This document shows positions 30,918-44,949 of a stretch of 64,000 bases of DNA, piece after piece (the stretch's first letter is position 1; each line of letters begins with the position of its first letter). The stretch comes from Neoarius graeffei (taxonomy: Eukaryota > Chordata > Actinopteri > Siluriformes > Ariidae), in assembly GCF_027579695.1 (NCBI RefSeq), contig NC_083570.1:94987463-95051462 (forward strand). The letters are read 5' to 3'. A model generated the notes under the pieces. That model was not told where the DNA came from, did no database searches, and saw only the letters and a list, made by a program, of their open reading frames with translations. Made by a program: the position numbers and the translations under genes.

Positions 30918-31656
30918 ATAAAGTTCTAATCTAATCTAATACAATGCAAAGTGTAATATATTCAGCAATTATGTAATTATATAATGCTGTTAATTTCATA
31001 ATTTCCGTGAAGGATCGGCAAAAACCAAGACTCTGGACAGTTTTGGAAAAAAAATTGGCAGTGAGCTGTTGGGAAGCCTAAAGAGTCGACTCCTCTGACT
31101 CAGTGTATGAGTCAAGCAGCTCCTGGGTGTGTATAGTTTTATGCTCACTCAGCAGATTTGTTTCCCACCAATCTCAAAAAGAACAAAAAACAACTTCGTA
31201 TCTTCTCTCTCTGCACAGGATTATACTTGATAATGTTTCTAAACTCTAAGTCCACTGTGTATTTATTAGACAAGTGATCCACTTGTGATTCATCCTGCAC
31301 CATGTCAGCTGACTGTTTGTTTTGCTTCCTAGTGATCATATGATTACAGCCACTGATACACACACTGTAGTGCAAATATACTGCACGTTTAGATGCAATG
31401 TTATTACAAGTTTATGTTTCAATAACACTCTCTTTTAGTAGAAACATTCTCCACACCATATTATTTTCACAATAAAGCACTTTCTTTTGTATAAGCCTTC
31501 CCCTTTCCAGCCCTGATAAGAAGAGCTCTTCCTGACTCAGTCACTTTTATGAGGTTAAAGTCTGGACCAGGCAGAGCTGCGTGTTATTCTCCTTCCTGAC
31601 ATTTTTTAATCTGTTTTAGCTCAGTTTTAAACCAAAGCTCAGAGCAAGTGACAGCA
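30918..31656. other. gnpda1 upstream region
   Basis: A likely acceptor (aatctgttttag at 31608-31619) lies 37 bp before the ATG, which suggests a non-coding first exon further upstream. I could not place that exon or the promoter. Confidence 0.4.
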
Positions 31657-34600
31657 ATGAAGCTGATAATACTGAGAGACTATGATGAAGCCAGCGAGTG
31701 GGCGGCCAAATACATCAGAAACAGGATCATCAGCTTTAATCCGAGTCAGGACAAGTTCTTCACTCTGGGCCTTCCAACAGGTAGTGTTCACTTCACACAG
31801 TCACTTAGTGAAGATGACTCATAAAATTATGACACCTTGGTATTTGTACTTTACCTGAGTATTTAACATTAAACTAAGTTACTAGACCTTGGCATTTGTA
31901 TTTTACCTGAGTATTGTTGAACATTATACTCAGTTACTCCACCTTGGTATTGGTACTTTACTCGAGTATTATTGAACATGATATTCAGTTACTCCACCTC
32001 GGTATTGGTACTTTACCCGAGTATTGAACATTATACTCAGTTACTCCACCTTGGTATTGGTACTTTACTCGAGTATTATTGAACATGATATTCAGTTACT
32101 CCACCTCGGTATTGGTACTTTACCCGAGTATTGAACATTATACTCAGTTACTCCACCTCGGTATTGGTACTTCACTCGAGTATTAGTGAACATTATACTC
32201 AGTTACTCCACCTCGGCATTGGTACTTCACTCGAGTATTGGTGAACATTATACTCAGTTACTCCACCTCTGCATTGGTACTTCACTCGAGTATTAGTGAA
32301 CATTATACTCAGTTACTCCACCTCAGTATTGGTACTTCGCTCGAGTATTGGTGAACATTATACTCAGTTACTCCACCTCGGTGTTAGTACTTCACTCGAG
32401 TATTGGTGAACATTATACTCAGTTACTCCACCTCGGTATTGGTACTTCATTTGGATATTAGTAAACATTATGCTCAGTTACTCTACCTCGGTATTGGTAC
32501 TCCACTCGAGTATTAGTGAACATTTTACTCAGTTGCTCCACCTCGGTATTAGTACTTCACTTGGGTATAAGTAAAAATTATGCTCAGTTACTCCACCTCG
32601 GTATTGGTACTCCACTCGAGTATTAGTGAACATTATTCTCAGTTACTCCACCTCGGTATTAGTACTTCACTCGAGTATCACTGAACATTATACTCAGTTA
32701 CTCCACCTCGATATCAATACTCCACTCAAGTATCACTGGACATTATACTCAGTTACTCCACCCCGGTATTAGTACTTTACTCGAGTATCACTGAACATTA
32801 TACTCAGTTACTCCACCTCGGCATCGGTACTTCACTCGAGTGTCACTGAACATTATACTCAGTTACTCCACCTCGGCATTGGTACTTCACTCGAGTATCA
32901 CTGAACATTATACTCAGTTACTCCACCTCGGCATTGGTACTTCACTCAAGTATTAGTGAACATTATACTCAGTTGCTCCACCCCGGTATTGGAACTTCAC
33001 TCGAGTATTGGTGAACATTATACTCAGTTACTCCACCTCGGTATTGGTACTTCACTCGAGTATCACTGAACATTATACTCAGTTACTCCACCTCGGCATT
33101 GGTACTTCACTCGAGTATCACTGAACATTATACTCAATTACTTTACCTCGGCATTGGTACTTCACTCGAGTATTAGTGAACATTGTACTCAGTTACTCCA
33201 CCTCGGTATTAGTACTTCACTCGAGTATTGGTGAACATTGTACTCAGTTACTCTACCTCGGTATTAACGCTTCACTCGAGTATTAGTGAACATTATACTC
33301 AGTTACTCCACCTCAGTATTGGTACTTCACTCGATTATCACTGAACATTATACTCAGTTACTCCACCTCGGTATTGGTACTTCACTCGAGTATTAGTGAA
33401 CATTATACTCTGTTACTCCACCTCGGTACTGGTACCTCACTCGAGTATTAGTGAACATTATACTCTGTTACTCCACCTCGGTATTAGTGCTTCACTCGAG
33501 TATTAGTGAACATTATACTCAGTTACTCCACCTCGGTATTGATGCTTCATTCGAATATTAGTGAACATTATACTCAGTTACTCCACCTCGGTATTAGTAC
33601 TTCACTCGAGTATCACTAAACATTATACTCAGTTACTCCACCTCGATATCGATACTCCACTCGAATATTAGTGAACATTATACTCAGTTGCTCCACCTCG
33701 GCATTGGTACTTCACTCGAGTATCACTGAACATTATACTCAGTTACTCCACCTCGGCAATGGTACTTTACCTGAGTATTGAACATTATGCTCAGTTACTC
33801 CACCTCGATATTGGTACTTCATTCAAGTATTAGTGATCATTATACTCAGTTACTCCATCTCGGCATTGGTGCTTCACTCGAGTATCACTGAACATTATAC
33901 TCAGTTACTCCACCTCGATATTGATACTTCACTCGAGTATTAGTGAACATTATACTCAGTTACTTCACCTCGGTATTAGTACTTCACTCGAGTATCACTG
34001 AACATTATACTCAGTTACTCCACCTCGGCATTGGTACTTCACTCGAGTATCACTGAACATTATATTCAGTTACTCGACCTCAGCATTGGTACTTTACCTG
34101 AGCATTGAACATTATACTCAGTTACTCGACCTCGGCATTGGTACTTCACTCGAGTATTAGTGAACATTATACTCAGTTACTCCACCTCGGTATTGGTACT
34201 TCATTTGAGTATTACTGAACATTATACTCAGTTACTCCACCTCAGTATTGGTGCTTCACTCAAGTGTCACTGAATATTATACTCAGTTACTTCACCTCAG
34301 CATTGGCACTTTACCTGAGTATTGAATATTATACTCAGTTACTCCACCTCGATATTGGTACTTCACTCGAGTATTAGTTAACATTATACTCAGTTACTTC
34401 ACCTCGGTATTGGTACTTCACTCAAGTATTACTGAACATTATACTCAGTTACTCCACCTTGGTATTTGTACTTCACTCGAGTATTACTGAACATTATACT
34501 CAGTTACTCCACCTCGGTATTTGTACTTTAGAAGATTAAAGCTGCTGGTGGGATTGATCTCTTTGTAGGTGGTAATGTATTGTTGAACATTATACTCAGT

Positions 34601-37600
34601 TAAAACACCTCAGTATTTGTGCTTTACTCGAATAATATTAAATGTTACACTCAGTTACTCCACCTCGGTATTGGTACTTTACTCAATTATTACTGAACAT
34701 TATACTCAGTTAACACATCGGTATTGGTACTTTACCTGAGTATTGTTGAACAGTATACGCAGTTAATGCATCTCGGTATTTGTACTTTACCCGAGTATTA
34801 CTGAACATTATACTCAGTCACTACACCTCGGTATTTGTACTTTACTCGAGTATTACTGAACATTATACCCAGTTACTCCACCTCAATATTTGTGCTTTAC
34901 TCGAGTACTATATGAATGTTATACTCAGTTACTCCACCTCGGTATTAATTTGTGCTTTATTCGAGTACTATATGAACTTTATACTCAGTTACTACACCGT
35001 GGTATTTGTACTTTACTCGAGTATTATATGAACATTATACTCAGTTACTGCACCTCGTTATTTGTGCTTCACTCGAGTATTATATGAACATTACACTCAG
35101 GTACTACACCTTGGTATTTGTACTTTACTCAAGTATTACAGAACATTGTACTCAGTTACTACACCTCAGTATTTTCAGATCTTGACCCAGTACTTTTTTT
35201 TTAATCACTGCAGTAATTTTTGTTCATTTATATGTCTTATCAGGCAGCACTCCACTGGGATGCTACAAGAAACTGATTGAGTACTATAAGAAAGGGGAAA
35301 TATCTTTTCGGTATGTGAAGACCTTTAACATGGATGAGTATGTTGGTATGTATCTTATCTTTTGTGTACACTTGTAAATTTTAATTACACCCTTATCTAG
35401 CATCTAAAGCCTTAAATGCCAAGCACATCTCTCAACAGGCCTGCCCAGAGACCATCCTGAAAGTTATCACTCCTTCATGTGGAACAGCTTCTTTAAGCAT
35501 ATCGACATCCGGTCAGAAAACACATACATTCTGGATGGCAACGCTCCAGACCTGCAGAAAGAATGCCAGGACTTTGAGGAGAAGATTAAAGCTGCTGGTG
35601 GGATTGATCTCTTTGTAGGTGGTAAGAGCACTGAGTGAACTTTGACCTCATGCCATTTAACCAAAGATGACACATTACGAGGATTGGCTAGCTTCCATGA
35701 AACCAGACTTTCAGATAGCGTATCAACTTAATAACTTGAAGTTATGTTGTAGGTATTGGACCTGATGGTCACATCGCTTTCAATGAGCCCGGCTCTAGTC
35801 TTGTGTCTCGAACCAGGGTCAAGACCTTGGCTATGGACACCATCTTGGCCAACGCTCGTTTCTTCGACGGAGATCTGTCCAAGGTCCCAACCATGGCTCT
35901 TACTGTAGGAGTTGGAACCGTGATGGACGCCCGTGAGGTATGGCCACATTTATGAAACAAAATATTTTTAGTTTTCTAGACCATAACATTTCACAGATAT
36001 CATAAAAAATGGCAGATTAATTTGCAGTTTGTACATACACTAAGTCTTGGTCATTTCTTGTTAATGAATTGTGCTTGGCAGAGAAATTGGTGTTCCAGGA
36101 GCTTACTGTGGTGCTGCTCCTCCCACTTGTGAGGTTGAGTAAGCTGGTTTGTCCATAAAGTGTTGAAGTGCAATTTTTAACATAGCATTATAAGCTTGGG
36201 ATAAGTGGTGTCTCGAACCCCCTCCCTCCTCTGTTTAGTGACGGCTGCTCCACTTTGATAAGACGACCTCCCTAACACCTCTTTCAAACCATCTGTCTTC
36301 TCTGTCTAGAAAATGTACTTCATGATCATGAAAACTGTGTTTCTTTTGTTCTAAGTGTGTATAGACTGCTGAGTCATGTCCTGAAGAGTTTACTCGCCTG
36401 TGTTGGGACATGCATGGATTCCAATTTCTCTGGCAAGCACAATTCAGTGACATTTTCAGTAGTCATGTGACTTCCGTGTTTGTCATTTTTGCCAGAGTTA
36501 CTTCCTGTCACACTTTTACAACTGATCATGGTGTTTGGATGAACACTGAAATGTCTTGTTTGTTTGTTTGTTTTAAAGCTAGACTGCCTTTCAGATTTTT
36601 CAAGTTTAGGTCATAAAAAGAATTTTCCCTGACACCCAGTTATTTTTATTTAGTGGACCGAAAGCTACTGAATTCGAATCACAGACTTCCAATTTTATTA
36701 GGTTTTTAAAAATAGAACAATTAATGAATTTAAGGCCACATGGCCCTAAATTCTTAGCTACTTTTTCCTACTTCACCATGACCCAATACAAGATACTACG
36801 TCATGCATCACGTGGTGGGCTTTCCCTGTTCACGCAAGGCATTGTGGGATACAAATTTGAAACAGAAGAGGAAAATGGCGGACGTGAGTGTGCGCGAATG
36901 AAACGTGAAAGACCGAATACAGTAACAGAAAGCGAGAAGAAAAGACGCTATTTTATATACGAAGGAAAGGAAACGCAGGACGGAACTAATAAATATTGGC
37001 GGTCAGCGAGCACCTCGGTGTGATCAGCTGTTCGTTTAGTGACAGAATGATGGAACTGTCAGTGCACGGTCAAGGTAAACCTGTAGATGGCAGCAATGCA
37101 ACACTGTGGATGCCAGCTGCTGTAAAACCCAAAAGAAGAAGAAGAAGGTAATCCTGCGCATGCGCACACAGACTTCCTCTGTTTGCTTGACTGCGCCAAG
37201 CGAGCGATTTCATGCACATTATTTGCTCGAGAATCCCCTCATATTAAATAACTTCCCAGCCACAGAATGGCCTGATATTTTGTGAGATATTATGGAAATA
37301 AACATATATCACAATGACCAAATTTCAGAGGGAATTAAATTTCACTGATTTTATGAAATCGAAAGGCAGTCTAGCTTTAATAGTCCAGTGATTCCAATCA
37401 TCGTTTTTGAACATTTTACTATCTGGATGTTTTAAAGTGAACATACAGAGACACATGCAACAAGATTATTTAACACACACACACACACACACACAGATTA
37501 GACCAATTTTAAAAGCATAAGACTACCAGATGAAATCCTGAGAAAATTATATTTTTGCATTATTTTGATAAACTAATGAAGCCTATGACAAAACTCAAAT

Positions 37601-40376
37601 GGGAAATACAGTAGCTATTTCCAAAAAGTACATAATTTGACTGCTGTTTGCATTGTTACATGACATTCACTGCTGTCTTGTTTGAAAATATATGGTAAAT
37701 ATGACATGCCATGTCATATAGTAATCACAAAAACATCGATAATGTCAAGTCAAGTCAAGTTTATTTGTATAGCGCTTTTAACAATAAACATTGTCGCAAA
37801 GCAGCTTTACAGAATTTGAACGACTTAAAACATGAGCTAATTTTATCCCTAATCTATCCCCAATGAGCAAGCCTGTGGCGACGGTGGCAAGGAAAAACTC
37901 CCTCAGACGACATGAGGAAGAAACCTCGAGAGGAACCAGACTCAAAAGGGAACCCATCCTCATTTGGGCAACAACAGACAACATGACTATAACATTAACA
38001 GTTTTAACATGAAGTCAGTTTTGTTGATGTTATAACTCTTCATTGATGGAAACTTGAGTGCAAAACTGTTCATGGTACACACAATGGTCTATGTATGGGA
38101 AACCCTGACTCCCTCAGACGACATGAAGAAGAAACCTCGAGAGGAACCAGACTCAAAAGGGAACCCATCCTCATTTGGGCAACAACAGACAGCACGACTA
38201 TAATATTAACAGTTTTAACATGAGGACAGTTTCGTTGATGTTATAACTCTTCATTGATGGAAACTTGAGTGCAAAACTGTTCATGGTAACTGCAGTCCTA
38301 AAGTTAGCAAGACAACTGTAGTCCTCAGCCATAAAAGCATTACTGTAAGAGTCCAGAGCATCCTCCAGGTATAACCCTCAACTGTCCTCATGGGGGCGTC
38401 CTTCACAGGAGCGATGCGATAAAACTCCGACCAGACACAGGGCACCAGGATGGATCAAGCAGGTCCGAGGGGCAGAAGAGGCCAGCATCTCAATCCCAGG
38501 ACCAACATGTAACTCAGAGGGACAGATTGGGGGGGGGGGAAGAGAGAGAGAAAGAAAACACATGTTGTTAGGTATGCCCTAAAAATGACAAGTATTAAAT
38601 CTGTGTGGTAGGCTCGCAGAGACGAGAGTCTTTACATCAGGCATAACACACAACAATGGCATGTTAATATGGTAAAAAATATATCATGACCTGCTCTGGC
38701 TGGATGTTTGACTGGGTGATGGGAGCACACTCCTCAGCAATGATGAGATGCAGATGGGACCCTTAGGGCTGGCCAAGACAATTCAGTTACATTTCACCGG
38801 GTCTGGGACATGCGACAGAATGTCTGACGGCCGATTCCCTGCAGGCTACGATAGCCAGTCGAGGTCTCCACCCTCTCCACCAAAAGTAATGTAATGGTGT
38901 GTTGATAATGGGGAAGCCATGGCCTAATGGTTCGAGAAGCAGCTTTGGGACCGAAAGGTTGCCAGTTCAATTCCTTGGACCAGCAGGAATGGCTAAAATG
39001 CCCTTGAGTAAGGCGCCTAACCCCCAACTGCTCCCCAGGCTGCTCTGGGTATGTTGTACGTCTCTAAGAGCGTCTGCTAAATGCCATTAATGTAACGTAC
39101 AGTTGTATCATACCATGAATAAGAGAACACAAAACATCAACTTTTATTTGAAGATTAAAATTTCCCACAGTGCTTACAAAGCTGCATGGAAACATGATTA
39201 ATTATTCTCTGAGTTTGTCATTTTGTTTTTACTTTAAGAGCTCTTCCCTGTAACAAAACTGAAGTAGGATGTCTGTCTGTATTTGGACGTCTATTAGGTG
39301 ATGATCCTCATCACTGGTGCACATAAAGCGTTTGCTCTGTACAAGGCCATAGAGGAAGGTGTGAACCACATGTGGACGGTTTCAGCGTTCCAGCAGCATC
39401 CTCAGACCGTCTTCGTGTGCGACGAGGATGCGACACAAGAGCTGCGTGTGAAGACTGTGAAATATTTCAAAGGTAACACTGCTGAAAGACTTCGTGAACA
39501 GATTCTTTTAAAACAAAACAAGGTGGAATCCAATCTGTTTCCAAGCAAAGAAATCATACACTGCAAAAAATGATATCTTAGCAAGTTAGAATATCTTGAA
39601 TATCGTTGAAACGATCTCGCATTTCCTATTAGAAGAATACAAGACGCCAACTCCGAGATTATTAAAACTAGTTCTAGATTGTCACCAACTTATTCCAAGA
39701 CGTCTCATCTCATCTCATCTCATTATCTCTAGCCGCTTTATCCTGTCCTACATTGTTGCAGGCAAGCTGGAGCCTATCCCAGCTGACTACGGGCGAAAGG
39801 CGGGGCACACCCTGGACAAGTCGCCAGGTCATCACAGGGCTGACACATAGACACAGACAACCATTCACACCTACGGTCAATTTAGAGTCACCAGTTAACC
39901 TAACCTGCATGTCTTTGGACTGTGGGGGAAACCGGAGCACCCGGAGGAAACCCACGCGGACACGGGGAGAACATGCAAACTCCGCACAGAAAGGCCCTCG
40001 CCGGCCACGGGGCTCAAACCCGGACCTTCTTGCTGTGAGGCGACAGCGCTAACCACTACACCACCGTGCCGCCTATTCCAAGATGTCTTGCCAAGTAAAA
40101 TTATCTGTCCGTGCAGCAAGATGATTTCACGAGTATGAAGTCATTTTCTTCTCAAATTCAGTTTTCAATTTTTTTGCAGTGTAATAATATCCATATTAAG
40201 TAGAATAACATAATTATTCATTTTAGAATTAACTACAAAATAATAAATGAAGTTAAAAAATATTTAACTTGAGACAGTAAAATAAGAAGTTGTGTTTTAA
40301 ACTCTATTTAAAATTTTTTTTTTTTAATTCCGCAGGCATGATGCATGTTCACAATAAGCTGGTGGAGGAACCATAG
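31657..40376 (+). CDS. gnpda1: Glucosamine-6-phosphate deaminase, six coding exons
   Basis: The enzyme converts glucosamine-6-phosphate to fructose-6-phosphate and ammonia in the cytosol, linking amino-sugar catabolism to glycolysis. Exons are 31657-31780, 35244-35345, 35439-35621, 35753-35937, 39298-39472 and 40336-40376. They sum to 810 nt, or 269 residues plus stop, in one frame with GT-AG introns. Visible family blocks are [62 protein letters not shown] and [20 protein letters not shown]. The aspartate of NMDEY and the D-G-H-I-A-F-N-E-P segment hold the known catalytic residues. Human GNPDA1 has 289 and GNPDA2 276 residues, so the C-terminus is short here (ends [11 protein letters not shown]). 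Exon 3 ([10 protein letters not shown]) and linkage to hspa4 favour gnpda1, but GNPDA2 is not excluded. Confidence 0.9.
31845..35175 (+). repeat. 55-bp minisatellite in gnpda1 intron 1
   Basis: About 60 units follow the pattern ACTTCACTCGAGTATTAGTG, AACATTATACTCAGTTACTC, CACCTCGGTATTGGT. Units vary (Ctcgag/Caagtg; TATTAG/TATCAC) and some are shortened. Near the right end units change to TTTGTACTTTA and ATATGAAC forms. It fills nearly the whole intron. Confidence 0.95.
34530..34575 (+). other. Exact copy of gnpda1 exon 3 end within the minisatellite
   Basis: The 46 nt here are identical to 35583-35625 with its flanking bases: the last codons of exon 3 ([13 protein letters not shown]) plus the donor GGTG|GTAA. 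Minisatellite sequence resumes on both sides. It is preceded by tttgtactttag, which could act as a splice acceptor. Confidence 0.9.
36577..37377. mobile_element. TTAA-target element in gnpda1 intron 4
   Basis: TTAA flanks it (36573-36576 and 37378-37381). The ends AGCTAGACTGCCTTTC and GAAAGGCAGTCTAGCT are perfect inverses. An internal 99-codon frame (36724-37023) has no recognisable domain. Near 37082-37147 it carries a LINE-like 3' tail ending in (GAA)n. Confidence 0.75.
37745..38530 (-). repeat. Retroposon-like repeat with internal tandem duplication
   Basis: It is the same family as 28205-28690 in reverse. A block of about 200 bp (37898-38090) is repeated at 38109-38290 with few changes. 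This copy lacks the Harbinger insertion and so shows the empty site. Confidence 0.7.
38908..39105 (+). mobile_element. Second type of tRNA-derived SINE
   Basis: A-box-like TGGCCTAATGGTT and B-box-like GGTTGCCAGTTCAATTCC lie 30 bp apart. The end is CTAAATGCCATTAATGTAA. It differs from the GATGA-tail SINE and lies in gnpda1 intron 4. Confidence 0.65.
39706..40073 (-). mobile_element. tRNA-derived SINE in gnpda1 intron 5
   Basis: A full-length minus-strand copy is flanked by TATTCCAAGA(C/T)GTCT (39691-39705 and 40074-40088). Confidence 0.9.
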
Positions 40377-40493
40377 TTTCTGCTGAAATGAGAAGGAGAC
40401 TTGGATTTGCATTTTATATTTAAAGTATTACATTTTTAACATTTTGAAATGTATACCGTTTCTACCCGCAGTAGCAGTGATCCAAAGGATTTA

Positions 40494-40499
40494 AATAAA
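40494..40499 (+). terminator. gnpda1: gnpda1 poly(A) signal
   Basis: AATAAA lies 118 bp after the stop codon. A Tc1 element begins 57 bp further on, so the mature 3' end should fall just before it. Confidence 0.7.
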
Positions 40500-40636
40500 G
40501 GAAAGAAAATTCTGATTGAGTATTCAATTCATGATTAGAGGTGTCATATTTTATACAGTGGTGTGAAAAAGTGTTTGCCCCTTCCTGATTTCTTTTTTTT
40601 TTTTTTGCATGTTTGTCACACTTAAATGTTCCAGAT

Positions 40637-41001
40637 CTCATCTCATCTCATTATCTCTAGCCGCTTTATCCTTCTACAGGGTCGCAGGCAAGCTGGAGCC
40701 TATCCCAGCTGACTACGGGCGAAAGGCGGGGTACACCCTGGACAAGTCGCCAGGTCATCACATAGACACAGACAACCATTCACACTCACATTCACACCTA
40801 CGGTAAATTTAGAGTCACCAGTTAACCTAACCTGCATGTCTTTGGACTGTGGGGGAAACCGGAGCACCCGGAGGAAACCCACGCGGACACGGGGAGAACA
40901 TGCAAACTCCACACAGAGAGGCCCTTGCCGGCCACGGGGCTCGAACCCGGACCTTCTTGCTGTGAGGCGACAGCGCTAACCACTACACCACCGTGCCGCC
41001 C
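40637..41001 (-). mobile_element. tRNA-derived SINE in the Tc1 arm
   Basis: It is flanked by ATGTTCCAGAT (40626-40636 and 41002-41012). It lacks about 12 bp (the CAGGGCTGA region) in its middle. Confidence 0.9.
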
Positions 41002-41324
41002 ATGTTCCAGATCATCAAACAAATTTAAATATTAGACAAAGATAACACAAGTAAACACAAAATGCAGTTTTTAAATGAAGGTTTTTATTATTAAGGGGAA
41101 AAAAAAATCCAAACCTACATGACCCTGTGTGAAAAAGTGATTCCCCCCGTTAAAACATAAATTAACTGTGGTTTATCACATCTCTGGAAAGCTGAGTTCA
41201 ATTTCTTTAGCCACACCCAGGCCTGATTACTGCCACGCCTGTTCTGTTCTCAATCAAGAAATCACTTAAATAAGACCTGCCCGACAAAATGAAGTAGACG
41301 ATTTTTAATGAAGTTGAGAGTCAG

Positions 41325-43453
41325 GTGGGGGTAGCCTTATTTGCTGATGACGGGGCCCTTTGGAAAAGAGGGAGAAACACTGAGTTTGTGTACAAAAAGA
41401 TTCAACAAGCTGTTACCGCAGTGGATAAATGGGCCATTCGATGGGGTTTCAGGATTTCAGTACAAAAAACTAAGATGATGTTTTTTTCCAGGAAAAAGGT
41501 TACGGAGGATGTAAAAATCACTATATCAGGTCATGAGCTGGAAAGAGTTGAATCGTTTAAATACCTGGGCATATGGTTTGACCAAAGACTGACATGGACA
41601 GTGCACATTGAAAATATGATTGGTAGATGCAAAAGAGTTCTTAATGTGATGAGGTGTTTACGCGGAATAGAGTGGGGAGCAAGTAGACATGCTTTAAGGA
41701 CCGTCTATACAGGATTAATAAGGTCTGTGTTGGATTATGGGTGTTATATATATGGGTCGGCAGTTAAATCAATGCTGAATAAGCTAGATGTGGTTCAGAA
41801 CCAAGCTTTAAGGTTGTGTTGTGGTGCTATGAAGACCACTCCAATGGCCGCAATACAGGTTGAAATGGGAGAAATGCCCCTTAACCTGGCGGCACGGTGG
41901 TGTAGTGGTTAGCGCTGTCGCCTCACAGCAAGAAGGTCCTGGGTTCGAGCCCCATGGCCGGCGAGGGCCTTTCTGTGCGGAGTTTGCATGTTCTCCCCGT
42001 GTCCGCGTGGGTTTCCTCCGGGTGCTCCGGTTTCCCCCACAGTCCAAAGACATGCAGGTTAGGTTAACTGGTGACTCTAAAATTGACTGTAGGTGTGAAT
42101 GTGAGTGTGAATGGTTGTCTGTGTCTATGTGTCAGCCCTGTGATGACCTGGCGACTTGTCCAGGGTGTACCCCGCCTTTCGCCCGTAGTCAGCTGGGATA
42201 GGCTCCAGCTTGCCTGCGACCCTGTAGAAGGATAAAGCGGCTAGAGATAATGAGATGAGATGAGATGCCCCTTAACCTCAGAAGGGAGCAGTTAGCGTTG
42301 GTATACTGGGCGAATCTGAAAGGCCACAGTGATGATCACATGAGCCAGTCTGTTTTACTGCCTTGCCAAGAGCGGTTGAATGACCGAATAAGAAGTTATG
42401 GTTGGACGATCAATGATAGAGTGAGAGATATGAGGATCACTGATGTGAAAATAAGTCCCACAGTGTCATTGCCGGCTGTACCTCCATGGGTCATTGAAGA
42501 GGTGCCTACTGACTTTCAACTTTTAGAAGACAAGCAAAGTACGGAAATGGATAAGCATAGGGTGCAGTGGTATCTAAATGAAAAATATGGCGAAGAAACT
42601 AAAATATTTTCAGATGCATCTAAGCACACAGATAGGACAGTAGGGGTAGCATATGTCATCCCAGAACTTAAAATTGAAGTTGGTAAGAGAGTTACTGATG
42701 ATTTGGCAGTCTATACGGCTGAATTACTAGCTGTGTGGCTAGCATTGCAATGGGTGGAGGTACATAGGCCTGGAAAGGTAGTAATTGCCTCAGACTCAAG
42801 TTCAGCATTGATTAGTATTAAAACTTGGCAATCAACTTCTAGGCAAGATATAGTGTTCAAAATAGCCCGTCACTGATAAACTATTAAAGGATGGGATTAA
42901 ATTATCATTTGTATGGGTTCCTGCCCACTTAGGTGTGGTTGGCAATGAACTTGCTGACAGGTGTGCTAGGGAGGCTGCTGGTAATGATAATATAGATTTA
43001 GAGGTGGACTACAGCAAGTTTGAAATCAAAAGCATAGTAAAGCAGAGAATGAGAGAAAGATGGCAAACCCTATGGGATAGTGGGCAAACTGGAAGACACT
43101 TCCATAATATCCAGGGCATCTTAGGACGGCCTAGATCTTCAAACAGGAGTAAGGGGGAGGAAGATATGCTCTCTAGAATGAGATTTGGACACACAAGACT
43201 AAACAGCACTTTAGCGATAATTAAAAAACATGCTGATGGAAACTGTGAGTTCTGTGGTAGCCCAGAGACTGTAGAGCATGTGCTCTGTCATTGTCCCAAG
43301 TATCAGGAAGAAAGACAAATATTAATGGAACAGCTGGAAAGGGAAAAGTTGCGACTAGACCTGAAGAAAATTTTACGAAGAAGTTCAGGAGATATTTGCT
43401 TCAACTTTGTGTTTAGATTTCTCAAAAATACAGGCCTTATTCACAGAATTTAG
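41325..43453 (+). pseudogene. LINE RT-RNase H gene remnant
   Basis: The frame opens within RT at the FADDG catalytic box (41340) and runs through the thumb (FKYLGIWFDQRLTW) to 41887, where a SINE interrupts it. From 42265 it continues into RNase H (IFSDASKHTDRTVGVAYVIP, YTAELLAVWLALQW, IASDSSSAL), breaks by a frameshift near 42870, and resumes (VWVPAHLGVVGNELADRCAR) to a knuckle (CEFCGSPETVEHVLCHCPKY) and a stop at 43453. The endonuclease half and the first RT motifs are absent. Confidence 0.85.
41888..42264 (+). mobile_element. tRNA-derived SINE inside the LINE
   Basis: It is flanked by the 14-bp duplication ATGCCCCTTAACCT (41874-41887 and 42265-42278). This is the third nesting level: Tc1, then LINE, then SINE. 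Confidence 0.92.
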
Positions 43454-43704
43454 TTCTTTTTCCCTCTTTTATTATTTCCCAATTTTATTTTATTTTAGTT
43501 TATTTCTTTATTTTCTTTATTTACTCCCATCCTTATAGGGATAGAATAGGCTTCTGAACCACACCCCAGTCCAGCAAGTGGCGGTAATGCTGCTTTTATG
43601 CTAAGCTGCCAACTGCCATAAAAACCAAAAAAAGAAGAAGAAGTAGACCAAAAAATCCTCAAAAGCTAGAGCTCATGCTGTGATCCAAAGAAATTCAAGA
43701 ACAA

Positions 43705-44696
<992 letters not shown>

Positions 44697-44949
44697 GTTT
44701 AAGGGGCAATCACTTTTTCACACAGGGTCATGTAGGTTTGGATTTTTTTCCCCCCTTAATAATAAAAACCTTCATTTAAAAACTGCATTTTGTGTTTACT
44801 TATGTTATCTTTGTCTAATATTTAAATTTGTTTGATGATCTGGAACATTTAAGTGTGACAAACATGCAAAAAAATAAGAAATCAGGAAGGGGGCAAACAC
44901 TTTTTCACACCACTGTATTTGATTCAGAGAACACTGATGAGTGTTATAT

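Larger units (their letters stand above)
41300..43639 (+). mobile_element. 5'-truncated LINE (I-clade-like) in Tc1
   Basis: The duplication GAAGTAGAC flanks it (41291-41299 and 43640-43648) and the 3' end is CCATAAAAACC followed by (GAA)n. It retains the reverse-transcriptase C-terminus, an RNase H domain and a CCHC-like knuckle. RNase H after RT is typical of the I group. Confidence 0.85.

Noticed and set aside
31845-35175. A CRISPR-like array
   Set aside because: Units are contiguous head-to-tail with no unique spacers, in an intron of a vertebrate gene; it is a minisatellite.
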